Shown here: piece by piece, positions 1 through 7,991 of the stretch | Position numbering within the stretch: position 1 is the first letter of the stretch | How the letters are laid out: each line of letters starts with the position of its first letter | NCBI RefSeq assembly: GCF_014203665.1 | Contig: NZ_JACHJN010000002.1 | Span: 248,001-312,000 of the forward strand | From: Saccharothrix tamanrassetensis | GTDB taxonomy: Bacteria > Actinomycetota > Actinomycetes > Mycobacteriales > Pseudonocardiaceae | Direction of reading: 5' to 3' | Length of the DNA stretch: 64,000 bases | Program-made: the position numbers and the translations under genes | The notes under the pieces: generated by a model | Seen by the model: only the letters and a program-made list of their open reading frames with translations | Told to the model about the DNA's origin: nothing | Databases searched by the model: none

Positions 1-771
1 GCGGCCTGCGGTGGCGCGGCCGACGACACGCTCGAAGGCAAGGCCGAGGACGGCAACCTGACCATCGGCATCCGGTTCGACCAACCGGGGATGGCGCAGC
101 GCAGGCTCGACGGCAAGTACGTCGGCTTCGACGTGGACGTGGCCAAGTACGTGGCGCAGCAACTGGGTGTGCCCGAGTCCGGCATCACCTGGAAGGAAGC
201 GCGGTCCGCCGACCGGGAGAAGCTGATCTCCGCCGGGGACGTGGACTTCGTCGTCGCCACCTACTCGATCACCGACAAGCGCAAGGAGCAGGTGGCCTTC
301 GCGGGCCCGTACTTCCAGACCGGGCAGGGCCTGCTGGTCCGCTACACCGACGACGGCATCACCGGGCCGCAGACGTTGAACGGCAGGAAGCTCTGCTCGG
401 TGGCCGGGTCGACATCCGCGCAGAAGGTGAAGTCCGAGTTCGCGCAGGGGGTGGAGCTGGTGGAGTACGGCCAGTACTCCGACTGCGTGACCGGCCTGCT
501 GGCGGGCAACGTGGACGCGGTCACCACCGACGAGGCGATCCTGGCGGGCTACGTGGCGGAGAACCCGGAACTGCTGAAGCTGGTGGGCGATCCGTTCACC
601 ACCGAGCGGTACGGCGTGGGGCTGTCGAAGGCCGACGTCAAGGGCCGTTCGGACGTCGGCGCGGCGATCGAGAAGATGGTCGCGACGGGCGAGTGGCGCA
701 AGGCGTTGGAGCGCAACATCGGCCGGTCCGGGGTGCGTCTGCCGGACCCGCCGCAGGTCACCGAGAAGTAG
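1..771 (+). CDS. ABC transporter substrate-binding lipoprotein, glutamate type (5' partial)
   Basis: The frame is open from base 1, so the start lies outside the window. The first visible residues are AACGG, which look like the end of a lipobox with the Cys at the third visible codon, so the mature protein is probably a membrane-anchored lipoprotein. The visible 256 residues read as a family 3 periplasmic binding protein: [15 protein letters not shown] near the mature N-terminus, VATYSIT and RYGVGL further on. Such proteins capture polar amino acids such as glutamate for an ABC importer. The permease and ATPase genes would lie upstream, outside the window. The polar amino-acid class is clear; the ligand is inferred. 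Confidence 0.9.
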   Translation, partial: AACGGAADDTLEGKAEDGNLTIGIRFDQPGMAQRRLDGKYVGFDVDVAKYVAQQLGVPESGITWKEARSADREKLISAGDVDFVVATYSITDKRKEQVAFAGPYFQTGQGLLVRYTDDGITGPQTLNGRKLCSVAGSTSAQKVKSEFAQGVELVEYGQYSDCVTGLLAGNVDAVTTDEAILAGYVAENPELLKLVGDPFTTERYGVGLSKADVKGRSDVGAAIEKMVATGEWRKALERNIGRSGVRLPDPPQVTEK

Positions 772-988
772 CGCCGCCGGCCGTTCATCCGCTTGTGGTT
801 CGGTGGTAGTGCTGGGCGTGGTCAACCGATACGCTCGCCTGCGCAGGCCGTGGTTTCTGTGTTCGTGTCTCACGCTCGCGGAACGACACGCGGGCGTGCG
901 CTCCTGCTGGAGGCGGCGGGGGAAACGCCCCGGGACGGCCGGGGTTGCATGGTGCAGCCCCAAGCTTTCCTGCGATGGAGGCAGGTAC

Positions 989-1192
989 ATGGCACTGGGC
1001 ACTGTCAAGTGGTTCAACTCCGAGAAGGGCTTCGGCTTCATCGCCCAGGAGAACGGCGGGCCGGACGTCTTCGTCCACTACTCGGAGATCCAGGGTCAGG
1101 GATTCCGGACCCTGGAGGAGAACCAGCGGGTCGAGTTCGAGATCGGCCAGGGCACCAAGGGTCCGCAGGCCCAGAACGTGCGGAAGGTCTGA
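989..1192 (+). CDS. cspA: Cold-shock protein, CspA family
   Basis: A 67-residue single cold-shock domain that binds single-stranded RNA/DNA and melts mRNA structure. The RNA-binding motifs KGFGFI (RNP1) and VFVHY (RNP2) are intact, and the N-terminus [10 protein letters not shown] is typical. The ATG at 989 is chosen because GGAGG lies 8 bases upstream and the family has no N-terminal extension, although the frame stays open upstream. The roughly 215 bases before it contain no credible gene and probably include a long 5' leader, as is usual for csp genes. A strong terminator follows directly. Confidence 0.95.
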   Translation: MALGTVKWFNSEKGFGFIAQENGGPDVFVHYSEIQGQGFRTLEENQRVEFEIGQGTKGPQAQNVRKV

Positions 1193-1214
1193 TCTTCCCT
1201 TCGTGACGACAAGC

Positions 1215-1246
1215 AGGCCCCCGGCCGGGTTTCCGGTCGGGGGCCT
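1215..1246 (+). terminator. Terminator of cspA
   Basis: A 14-bp GC-rich stem (AGGCCCCCGGCCGG paired with CCGGTCGGGGGCCT, one G-U) closes a GTTT loop 22 bases after the cspA stop. There is no long T-run, as is common in high-GC actinomycetes. Confidence 0.8.
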
Positions 1247-1483
1247 GTCGCGTCGGTGGCCGTCCCGCCGGATCACGTCGGGCGTCGGCCTCGCGCACCC
1301 CGCTCTTCCCTGCGCCGTTCGCGGAGTCGGACGGCGGCAAGGGTCGGCCGGCGGGTGTGGAAGGTCCGGCGGGTGTGGAAGACCCGACGGCACGGTTCGG
1401 CCGCTGCGCGTGAAGGCCCGGCGGCACGGGTCAGCCGGCGGGCGCGGGAGGCCCGGCCGTGTGGTGCGGGTCCGGCGTGGGGC

Positions 1484-1792
1484 TCAGAAGCCGCGCTGGC
1501 GGGCTTCCCACTCCAGGCGCTGCATGACCCACTCGGTGGCGAGCGCCTGCGGGGAGGTCTGCCGCTCGGCGGCGAGCTCCTTCAGCTGCTCGTTCGCCAT
1601 CAGCTGCAGGCGGAGCTGGTAGACCTGCGCGTTGCCGAAGCTGTTGCCGGCCGTCGTCTCGTTGTCCGAGGTCTCCGGTGCCAGCGCCGCCAGGTACGAG
1701 GTCAGCTCCTCGTCGGGCAGGACTTCCTCCTGCTCCTTGGCGGGCGGGCGGTGACGGCCGGACTTGTTACGACCTAGCGATCCAATGGGCAC
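1484..1792 (-). CDS. Small conserved-type protein with a ribbon-helix-helix-like C-terminus
   Basis: A 102-residue protein I do not recognise by name. Its first 40 residues are charged and probably disordered. From about residue 57 it has one strand and two helices (YQLRLQLMANEQLKELAAER, then SPQALATEWVMQRLEWE), the pattern of ribbon-helix-helix DNA-binding or antitoxin proteins. The GTG start at 1792 is supported by a -10-like TATCGT on the minus strand ending 6 bases before it, which would give a leaderless mRNA. A CGCAAC/GTTGCG inverted repeat (1795-1813) overlaps this promoter and could be an autoregulatory site. No toxin gene sits beside it. The DNA-binding role is inference. Confidence 0.7.
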   Translation of the reverse strand: MPIGSLGRNKSGRHRPPAKEQEEVLPDEELTSYLAALAPETSDNETTAGNSFGNAQVYQLRLQLMANEQLKELAAERQTSPQALATEWVMQRLEWEARQRGF

Positions 1793-1863
1793 CGCGCAAC
1801 GATAACGGTTGCGTTGCGGAACGCCTCAAACTGTGGCCTGGGTCACAGGTCTGTGCATGGAGA

Positions 1864-1896
1864 GGCCCCCGCGCCAGGGGGAGGAACGCGGGGGCC
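1864..1896 (-). terminator. Terminator downstream of the copper operon
   Basis: A 10-bp perfect stem (GGCCCCCGCG with CGCGGGGGCC) and a 13-base loop, about 95 bases past the copA stop and before the next minus-strand gene. Confidence 0.6.
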
Positions 1897-1991
1897 GGAG
1901 GGGATCTCCACAGGCGCTGACCGGGGGTGTGTCAGCAATTCGGATTGTTGCACGTGCACGTGGGCCTGGGGAGTGGGTTGGCGGTAAATCT

Positions 1992-4183
1992 TCAGCTTGT
2001 CGATGCCCGGAACCCGCGCAGGCGCAGGCTGTTGGTCACCACGAAGAGGCTGGAGAAGGCCATCGCGGCACCCGCGAGCATGGGGTTCAGCAATCCCAGC
2101 GCCGCGAGTGGCAAACTCGCCACGTTGTAGGCGAACGCCCAGAAAAGATTTCCCTTGATGGTGCGCAGGGTCCGCCGGGACAGCCGGATGGCGTCCGCCG
2201 CCGCCCGCAGGTCGCCGCGCACCAGGGTCAGGTCGCCGGCCTCGATCGCCACGTCCGTGCCGGTGCCCATGGCCAGACCCAGGTCGGCCGCGGCGAGCGC
2301 CGGCGCGTCGTTCACGCCGTCCCCGACCATCGCCACCACCCGGCCCTCGGCCTGGAGCTTCCGCACCACGTCGACCTTGTCGGCGGGCAGCACCCCGGCG
2401 ATCACCTCGTCGACGCCGACCTCGGCCGCCACCGCCTCCGCGACCGCCCGGTGGTCGCCGGTCAGCAGCACCGGGCGCAGGCCGAGGGCCCGCAGCTCGC
2501 GGACCGCCCGGGCGCTGGTGGGCTTCACGGTGTCGGTGACGCAGAGCAGGCCGAGCGGCCGGTCGTCGGCGGCGACCGCGACCACCGTGCGGCCCTTCCG
2601 CTGTTCTTGATCGGCCCGGGCGAGCAGGTCGTCGGGCAGTTCCACCAGGCTCGGCCGACCGGCGGTCAGCCGCCTGCCGTCCAGGGTCGCCGTGACGCCC
2701 AGGCCCTCGCGGTTGGCGAAGTCGGAGACCTCGGGCAGCTCCGGGACCTCGGCCCGCGCGCCGCGCACGACCGCCGCCGCGATGGGGTGCTCCGAGCCGT
2801 GCTCGACCGCGCCCGCGACGGTCAGCAGCTCCCGGCGGGTGACGCCGTCCGCCGGGATCACGTCCACCAGCTCCAACCGCCCGGTGGTCACCGTGCCGGT
2901 CTTGTCCAGCACCACGGTGTCCACCCGGCGGGTCGACTCCAGCACCTCCGGGCCCTTCACCAGGATGCCCAGCTGCGCGCCCCGGCCGGTGCCGACCAGC
3001 AGCGCGGTCGGCGTCGCCAGGCCCAGCGCGCACGGGCACGCGATCACCAGCACCGCTACCGCCGCCGTGACGGCGAACTCCAGCGGCCGGCCAGCAGCCA
3101 CCCGGCGAGCGTGAGCACCGCGAGCCCGAGCACGACGGGCACGAACACCGCCGAGACCCGGTCGGCCAGCCGCTGCACCCCGGCCTTGCCGGACTGCGCC
3201 TGCTCGACCAGTCGAGCCATCCGGGCCAATTGGGTGTCCTGGCCGACCCCGGTGGCCTCGACGACGAGCCGGCCACCCGCGTTCACCGTGCCGCCGACCA
3301 CCTCGTCACCCGCCCGGACCTCTTCCGGCACCGACTCGCCGGTCACCATCGAGCGGTCCACCGCCGAGGAACCGGCGACCACCAAGCCGTCCGTGGCGAT
3401 CCGTTCACCCGGTCGGACGACGAAACGTTGGCCCACCTGGAGCCTGCCGACCGGGACGCGGGTCTCGGTGCCGTCTTCGAGGACGACGACGTCCTTCGCG
3501 CCCAGCTCCAGCAGGGCTCGCAGCGCGGAACCCGCCCGGCGCTTGGAACGGGCCTCCAGCCACCGGCCGAGCAGCAGGAACACCGTGACGCCGACCGCGA
3601 CCTCCAGGTAGATGTCGCCGGTCGTGGACGGGCGCGGCACCAGGCTGAACGCGTGCCGCATGCCCAGCGCGCCCGCCTCGCCGAACACCAGCGCGTAGAG
3701 CGACCACAGGAAGGCCACCACGACGCCCATCGACACCAGCGTGTCCATGGTGCTCGCGCCGTGCCGGGCGTTGACCGCGGCGGCCCGGTGGAACGGCCAC
3801 CCGCACACCCAGACCACCACGCCGGCCAGCGCCAGCGAGAACCACTGCCAGCCGGGGAACTGCCAGGCCGGGACCATGGCCAGCACGACCACCGGCGCGC
3901 CGAGGAAGGCCGCGATGGCGACCCGCGCCCCGAGTTCGCCGGCGTGGTCGTCGCCGGACCGCTCCGGGCTCGCCCGGTACCCGGCGGCCTCCACCGTGGA
4001 GACCAGCTCCGAGACCGTCGTGCCGACCGGGAACTCGACGCTGGCCTTCTCGGTCGCGTAGTTGACCGACGCCGTGACGCCGTCGAGCCTGTTGAGCTTG
4101 CGCTCGATCCGGTTCGCGCACGACGCGCACGTCATGCCGGTGATGGCCAGCTCGACGCGGCGGGTGGCCTCCGCGGTGGTCAT
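1992..4183 (-). pseudogene. copA: Copper-translocating P1B-type ATPase split by a frameshift
   Basis: Two overlapping frames together make one full-length copper exporter of about 730 residues. The 5' part (4183 to about 3090) has an N-terminal metal-binding GMTCASC, membrane helices and the actuator TGES loop. The 3' part (about 3100 to 1992) has the membrane Cu site ACPCALG, phosphorylation loop DKTGT, SEHP and [10 protein letters not shown]. The frame changes by -1 near 3080-3100, inside GGCCGGCCGC, just before the CPC helix. The upstream frame runs into unrelated SSPSRRR and stops at 3056. No key motif is lost, so this is either a recent inactivation or a one-base sequencing error. It overlaps the chaperone gene as TGATG. 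Confidence 0.85.
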
Positions 4184-4392
4184 CAGCCGACCAGCTCGTA
4201 GCCCGCTTCGGTGACGGCCGCGCCCACCTCGTCCCGGGACAGCTCGCGGGTGCTGGTCACGGTGACCGCGCCGCTGGCGAGCTGCACGTCGACGCCGGTC
4301 ACGCCGTCCACGGCGGTCAGCTCCTCGGTGACGGAACTCGCGCAGTGGCCGCAGGTCATGCCGTTGACGGTGTACGTGGTGGTGACGGACAT
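4183..4392 (-). CDS. copZ: Copper chaperone, heavy-metal-associated domain
   Basis: A 69-residue single HMA domain with the copper-binding motif GMTCGHC at residues 11-17. It delivers Cu(I) to the CopA ATPase. Its TGA overlaps the copA ATG (TGATG), so the pair is translationally coupled. It is the first gene of the copper operon and lies directly behind the CsoR-like palindrome at 4430-4444. The SD AGGAAGAGGGG lies just upstream of the ATG. Confidence 0.92.
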   Translation of the reverse strand: MSVTTTYTVNGMTCGHCASSVTEELTAVDGVTGVDVQLASGAVTVTSTRELSRDEVGAAVTEAGYELVG

Positions 4393-4429
4393 GAGCCCCT
4401 CTTCCTCTTCGGCTGATCGCCTTCGAGGA

Positions 4430-4444
4430 TACCCCTAGGGGGTA
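4430..4444. promoter_or_regulatory. CsoR-type copper operator
   Basis: TACCCCTAGGGGGTA is a near-perfect TACCC/GGGTA pseudo-inverted repeat of the kind bound by the copper-sensing repressor CsoR. It lies 38 bases upstream of the copZ start. No csoR gene is in the window, so control is in trans. The stop codon of the upstream gene (4435-4437) lies inside the site. Confidence 0.75.
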
Positions 4445-4935
4445 GGGCTATCATCCGGCGGGGCCTCCAGCTGGGTGATCTCGCCCTCCAGCCGCACGAC
4501 CAGCTCCTCCAAGCCCGCGAGCATGTCGTCCAGCTCGGTCATCTTGTCGCTCATCATCGCGTCGATGTCGGCTTCGATCGACGCCAGGGACAGGCTGCCG
4601 AACAACAGCTGCGGGTCGACGGGCGGGAACTGCGGTGCCTGTCCCGGGGTGCCCGCGCCCGCGCCGTCCGACACCTCGGCAATCGGGGTGCCGGCCGCCG
4701 ACGGGTCGGTGGGAGCGGCGCCCGGCTCGACCTCGGCGGGCGACTCGGCCGCTGCGGGCGGTGCGTCGGCGGGCGGGCCGGACTCGGGCGCCGCGGCCTC
4801 GGGTGCGTCGGCGGCAACCAGGTCAAGCGGGGTGCCGGTGACCGACGTGGCGTCGGCGGGGGCGGGTTCGAAGGCCTGCGCCGCGGGGGTCGGCGAGGTC
4901 TCGTCGGGGTGCGGACGGGGGTCCGGCTCGGTCAT
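4435..4935 (-). CDS. Pro/Ala-rich disordered protein with C-terminal coiled coil
   Basis: A 166-residue protein of unknown function. Residues 1-105 are almost all P, A, E, T, G and D and must be disordered. From about residue 110 ([19 protein letters not shown] to LEGEITQLE) it forms an amphipathic helix or coiled coil with regularly spaced L, I and M. There is no signal peptide, so it is cytoplasmic. The ATG follows GAGAGGTTGG. It reads in the same direction as copZ and ends inside the copper operator, so read-through into the copper genes is possible. Confidence 0.7.
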   Translation of the reverse strand: MTEPDPRPHPDETSPTPAAQAFEPAPADATSVTGTPLDLVAADAPEAAAPESGPPADAPPAAAESPAEVEPGAAPTDPSAAGTPIAEVSDGAGAGTPGQAPQFPPVDPQLLFGSLSLASIEADIDAMMSDKMTELDDMLAGLEELVVRLEGEITQLEAPPDDSPTP

Positions 4936-5100
4936 GGGTCCAACCTCTCGTTGTTCGCGGCAAGCACATCACGGACTGCTTGACACCAGGTCGTTTGCAC
5001 AGAAAGTGACACTCCGTTGCCTTGGAATCACTCTGCGGGGGGCTGCGGCAGTTCGATGGGCTCGCTTAGCCTCGCGCCAACCTCAAGTCGGGGAGGCGTC

Positions 5101-5343
5101 ATGAGCGGGTCCATAGAAGTACGTCAGTTCCTGTGGAACCAGGACGACATCATGTCCAGGCCGGGCGGTGGGGTGCCCGTGCAGCGGACCGGTGAACCAT
5201 CGCGGATCTCGGACGAACAGGTCCACCGCGCGCGGCTGTCCGTGGCCCGCGGCGCGACCAGCGCCGAGGATTGTCGACTGCTGCTCGACATGCTCGGGCT
5301 GACACCGGGTGAGGACGGGGGCGCGCCACCCGTGCAACGGTAG
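5101..5343 (+). CDS. Small hypothetical protein (80 aa)
   Basis: An 80-residue cytoplasmic protein of unknown function. The ATG at 5101 is chosen over the upstream in-frame ATG because GGGAGG lies 5-10 bases before it. The C-terminal half (RLSVARGATSAEDCRLLLDMLGL) is a helical motif I know from small actinobacterial proteins of unknown role. A hairpin follows the stop, so it is probably monocistronic. It is divergent from the Pro/Ala-rich gene across a 165-bp gap. Confidence 0.75.
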   Translation: MSGSIEVRQFLWNQDDIMSRPGGGVPVQRTGEPSRISDEQVHRARLSVARGATSAEDCRLLLDMLGLTPGEDGGAPPVQR

Positions 5344-5354
5344 GGCGCCAGGAC

Positions 5355-5401
5355 GGCCCACCCGAGACGTGCACCCCCCGGGAGCGCGACTCGGGTGGGC
5401 C
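5355..5401 (+). terminator. Probable terminator after the 80-aa gene
   Basis: A 12-bp perfect stem (GGCCCACCCGAG with CTCGGGTGGGCC) with a 23-base loop, starting 11 bases after the stop codon. Confidence 0.55.
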
Positions 5402-5564
5402 GGCCCCTCCGGAACATACCGAGCGGTCTTTTTCCGGGGCAATCGAACTGCGGGCCACCGGTCGACGAGCGGTCGGCCGGCGCCCGACCGGGCGGCGCTT
5501 GCGCCGGACCGGCCGGGCGCGAAGGCTGGGCGGCGCATCGACCGCAGATCAGCCCGGAGCCGTG

Positions 5565-6200
5565 ATGCCCCAGCAGCACCGCGCGCGAGCCACCCGTGAG
5601 GCGATCCTCCGGGCGGCGGCCGAGGAGTTCGACCGCGTCGGGTACGAAGGCGCGCCGCTGAGCGCGATCCTGGACCGCAGCGGCGTCACCAAGGGCGCGT
5701 TCTACTTCCACTTCACGTCCAAGGCGGCGCTCGCCTCGGCGATCGTGCAGGTCCAGGACGACACCTGGCCGCGCCTGGCGGACGAGTGGAGGGGCCGGGG
5801 ACTGGATCCGCTGCGCACCATGGTCGGCCTGTTCGACGCGGCGGTGGTGCTGCTCTCCGCGGACGTGGTGATCCGCGCGGGCGTGCGGCTCGCCGCCGAA
5901 CGGGAACTCGCCTACCCGGGACTGGCCGGCTCGCACCTGCGCTGGGAGAAGGTGCTCGCCGACCTGCTGCGCGCGGCCCGCGACGAGGGCCAGTTGCGAC
6001 CGGGCGTCGACCCGGAGGCCGCCGCGCGGACGTTGACCGCCGCCGCGCTGGGCGCCCGGCTGATCTCCACCGCGACCACCCGCTGCGCGGACTACCCGGA
6101 CCGGATGCGCGAGGTGTGGCGGTTCGTGCTGCCCGGCCTGGCCACCGACGAGTGGTGTGCCGCGGCGGTGCGGGTGGTCGCCGGCCCCGAAGTTCTATGA
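5565..6200 (+). CDS. TetR-family regulator, ScbR/ArpA (gamma-butyrolactone receptor) type
   Basis: A 211-residue protein. The HTH in residues 8-50 (ATREAILRAAAEEFDRVGYE, then SGVTKGAFYFHFTSKAALA) matches the ScbR/ArpA branch of TetR regulators closely. The C-terminal half (RAGVRLAAERELAYPGL, LLRAARDEGQLRPGVDPE, VWRFVLPGLA) follows the same family, where it binds butyrolactone-type signals. These proteins repress antibiotic and morphogenesis genes until the signal arrives. No butyrolactone synthase (AfsA-like) gene or biosynthetic cluster is nearby, so it may be an orphan or pseudo-receptor. A GTG one codon upstream is an alternative start. A short ACCG-AG-CGGT palindrome (5418-5427) could be an operator but lacks the usual ARE spacing. 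Confidence 0.85.
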   Translation: MPQQHRARATREAILRAAAEEFDRVGYEGAPLSAILDRSGVTKGAFYFHFTSKAALASAIVQVQDDTWPRLADEWRGRGLDPLRTMVGLFDAAVVLLSADVVIRAGVRLAAERELAYPGLAGSHLRWEKVLADLLRAARDEGQLRPGVDPEAAARTLTAAALGARLISTATTRCADYPDRMREVWRFVLPGLATDEWCAAAVRVVAGPEVL

Positions 6201-6229
6201 CAGCGCTACGGAATGGCTCCAGTGGCTGA

Positions 6230-6373
6230 ACGGACCCGGGAACCGCTGTTCTGGCTCGGAGGCGGTGGCGGCACGCCGAGCGGCTGACCGACGAGCGGTT
6301 CGACGAGGCGCTGGGTGTCCTCGGCGAGGCCGAACGGGTCGAGTTCGCCGCCCGGCCGACCGCCTCGGGCTGA
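6230..6373 (+). pseudogene. Possible gene remnant
   Basis: After the TetR gene an open stretch with coding-like composition reads RLTDERFDEALGVLGEAERV and then stops. It has no start codon and is cut off by a stop upstream. It may be the decayed end of a helical protein, but the family is uncertain. The rest of the 320 bases up to the tRNAs holds only their probable promoter (-10-like TACGAT at 6451-6456). Confidence 0.2.
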
Positions 6374-6522
6374 TCGAACGGGGAAGGAATCGCAGGTCAA
6401 CAACTTGTGGCACCCCCGTTTTGGAGTAGCCGGCACCTGTGCCCTATGCTTACGATGCTTCCACCGGACAGCGTGGAGGGCCTGGGACAGAAGGTGGCCC
6501 AAGAGGCTGCCGGAGGAACCTG

Positions 6523-6595
6523 GTCCCCATCGTCTAGCGGCCTAGGACCCCGCCCTTTCAAGGCGGTAGCGCGGGTTCGAATCCCGTTGGGGGCA
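6523..6595 (+). tRNA. tRNA-Glu (anticodon TTC)
   Basis: A 73-nt cloverleaf. The acceptor stem GTCCCCA pairs with TGGGGGC, the anticodon loop CTTTCAA gives TTC, and the T arm carries GGTTCGAAT. CCA is not encoded. It is first of a Glu-Asp-Phe cluster, an order common in actinobacteria. Confidence 0.95.
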
Positions 6596-6608
6596 CGTAG
6601 TAAAGCAA

Positions 6609-6682
6609 GGCCCAGTGGCGCAGTTGGTTAGCGCGTCGCCCTGTCACGGCGAAGGTCGCGGGTTCGAGTCCCGTCTGGGTCG
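6609..6682 (+). tRNA. tRNA-Asp (anticodon GTC)
   Basis: A 74-nt cloverleaf. The acceptor stem GGCCCAG pairs with CTGGGTC (one G-U), and the anticodon loop CTGTCAC gives GTC. CCA is not encoded. It starts 13 bases after tRNA-Glu, so the two are probably co-transcribed. Confidence 0.95.
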
Positions 6683-6717
6683 CAAGGCTGTTCGGCTGTA
6701 CGGCCGGGCCGCTACCT

Positions 6718-6794
6718 GGCCAGGTAGCTCAGTTGGTACGAGCGACCGCCTGAAAAGCGGTAGGTCGGCGGTTCGACCCCGCCCCTGGCCACCA
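6718..6794 (+). tRNA. tRNA-Phe (anticodon GAA)
   Basis: The acceptor stem GGCCAGG pairs with CCTGGCC and the anticodon loop CTGAAAA gives GAA. Unlike the two tRNAs before it, the 3' CCA is encoded (6792-6794). It is last of the cluster, followed by a terminator. Confidence 0.95.
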
Positions 6795-6799
6795 GAACC

Positions 6800-6835
6800 A
6801 GCGGACCCCACGCGATTGCGTGGGGTTTCCGCTTT
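6800..6835 (+). terminator. Terminator of the tRNA cluster
   Basis: ACCCCACGC pairs with GCGTGGGGT around a GATT loop. It is extended by AGCGG/CCGCT and followed by TTTTT, so it is a classical intrinsic terminator. Confidence 0.88.
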
Positions 6836-6959
6836 TTCCGGGTCGGTCGGTTTCCGACTGTCCGCTTTACGCGTCGTCCGGTTCGGTCCATCCCGGTCGC
6901 TCATCCGGTCGCGGTTCACCCAGTTCTGGTTCCTGCGGTCACGGTCCACCAGTGCCGGT

Positions 6960-7715
6960 TCATCCAGTCCCGGCGCCGAATCGGAGCACCGCGAGCGCCT
7001 GGTCGTCGTGCACTTTCGACCGTCGCCACCGGAGGCGTTCCGGATCACCCGCCTCCGCGTTCCGGATCGTGTCCAGCACCGCCTCGGGTCCATTCGCGGA
7101 CGTGATGTCCAACACGTTCTGCCAATTCGCGAACAGCCCGTAGTCGTCCACACCGCACGAGACGCCGTCGGTGGCCATCAGCACGGCGCGCACCTCGTCC
7201 CGCCGCCACGACCGGCGGACAGCCCGGTACGCCGCCGTCGGATCCGCCTCGGCCACCCAGAACCCACCGTCCCGGTTGCGCCAGTCCGTGACCCGGTCGA
7301 CCTTGCCGCGCAGGTCCCGCAACCGGTGGTCGGCGAGGACTTCGACGCGTTCGCCGAACACCACCACGGGACTGTCCGCGAGCACCAGGGCGTCGACGGA
7401 GTCGTCGGTCCAGCGGACCATCGCGACCGTGCTGGACGGCGACTCGCCGGGGGTGAGGCCGTGTCGGGTGGCGAGTCGGTCGATGGCCTGCGCGAGTTCG
7501 TCGGCCAGGTCACCGTCCAACGCCCGGAACTCGTCCGCCAGGGCTCGCGAGTGCCAGCCGCCGTCGCGTTCGCGGGGTGTCGGGGAGGTGGCCCCGTCCA
7601 GCAGGACGACGGCGTTCGGCAGGACGACGATCCGGTCCTCGGTGGGCCTGGGCCGGCCGTCCAGGCCGACTCCGGCGCGTTCGGCGGTGGTGATCTCGGG
7701 AGTGGTCTCGGGCAT
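6960..7715 (-). CDS. PP2C-like Ser/Thr protein phosphatase
   Basis: A 251-residue cytoplasmic protein. It keeps the PP2C metal-site pattern: EDR near residue 27, VVLLDGATS around 38-46, and ATDGVS near 183, whose Asp residues bind Mn/Mg ions. It lacks membrane and regulatory domains and probably removes phosphate from Ser/Thr residues. The ATG at 7715 is preferred to a TTG at 7736 because the TTG lies in the operator palindrome. It is divergent from the HTH/Clp-N pair and shares its control region, so all three may belong to one stress response. Confidence 0.82.
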   Translation of the reverse strand: MPETTPEITTAERAGVGLDGRPRPTEDRIVVLPNAVVLLDGATSPTPRERDGGWHSRALADEFRALDGDLADELAQAIDRLATRHGLTPGESPSSTVAMVRWTDDSVDALVLADSPVVVFGERVEVLADHRLRDLRGKVDRVTDWRNRDGGFWVAEADPTAAYRAVRRSWRRDEVRAVLMATDGVSCGVDDYGLFANWQNVLDITSANGPEAVLDTIRNAEAGDPERLRWRRSKVHDDQALAVLRFGAGTG

Positions 7716-7730
7716 CGCGTCCGAGCCTAG

Positions 7731-7748
7731 TGTCAACTCGGGTTGACA
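7731..7748. promoter_or_regulatory. Palindromic operator, copy 1
   Basis: TGTCAAC-TCGG-GTTGACA is a 7-bp-arm inverted repeat between the PP2C gene and the HTH gene. It shares its half-site with the second palindrome 12 bp away, so one dimeric regulator probably binds both. Confidence 0.65.
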
Positions 7749-7759
7749 AGCGGCGGGTT

Positions 7760-7775
7760 GTCAACCATGGTTGAC
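7760..7775. promoter_or_regulatory. Palindromic operator, copy 2, over the HTH gene start
   Basis: GTCAACCATGGTTGAC is a perfect 16-bp palindrome. Its central ATG (7767) is a possible start codon of the HTH gene, so a bound repressor would block transcription start and possibly translation. The HTH protein itself is the obvious candidate ligand. Confidence 0.7.
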
Positions 7776-7991
7776 GGCATGACAGAGGCAACGGAACTCG
7801 CCTCGGCGGCGGGCGACCACGACCCCAAAGTCGGGCTGCGGGCGGTGAGCGCGCTGCGCCGGCTGCTCGAACAACTCGAAGCGGTCCAGGTGCGCAACGC
7901 CCGCGTCCGGGGCTGGTCGTGGCAGGAGATCGCGGCCGAGCTGGGCGTGAGCAGGCAGGCCGTCCACAAGAAGCACGGGGGAAGCCGATGA
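7767..7991 (+). CDS. Small helix-turn-helix regulator of the Clp-N gene pair
   Basis: A 74-residue protein (70 if the ATG at 7779 is used). A leading helix (GLRAVSALRRLLEQLEAVQV) is followed by a clear HTH (SWQEIAAELGVSRQAVHKKHG). Proteins of this type are usually paired with a Clp N-domain protein in actinobacteria. The stop overlaps the next start as ATGA, so the two are coupled. The palindromes at 7731 and 7760 suggest autorepression. No clear SD is seen, so a leaderless or operator-embedded start is likely. Confidence 0.85.
   Translation: MVDGMTEATELASAAGDHDPKVGLRAVSALRRLLEQLEAVQVRNARVRGWSWQEIAAELGVSRQAVHKKHGGSR

Noticed and set aside
3056..3101. Programmed frameshifting as in E. coli copA
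   Set aside because: The E. coli site lies after the first metal-binding domain and uses a slippery A-rich heptamer. Here the shift is before the CPC helix in GGCCGGCCGC with no slippery motif.
1809..3611. 600-codon plus-strand open frame over the copper ATPase
   Set aside because: Antisense shadow: the translation is His/Arg/Gln/Pro-rich with no domain, while the minus strand encodes clear P-type ATPase motifs.
5418..5427. Butyrolactone-type ARE operator before the ScbR-like gene
   Set aside because: Only 4-bp arms with a 2-base centre; ARE sites have longer arms and wider spacing, so it was not listed as a feature.
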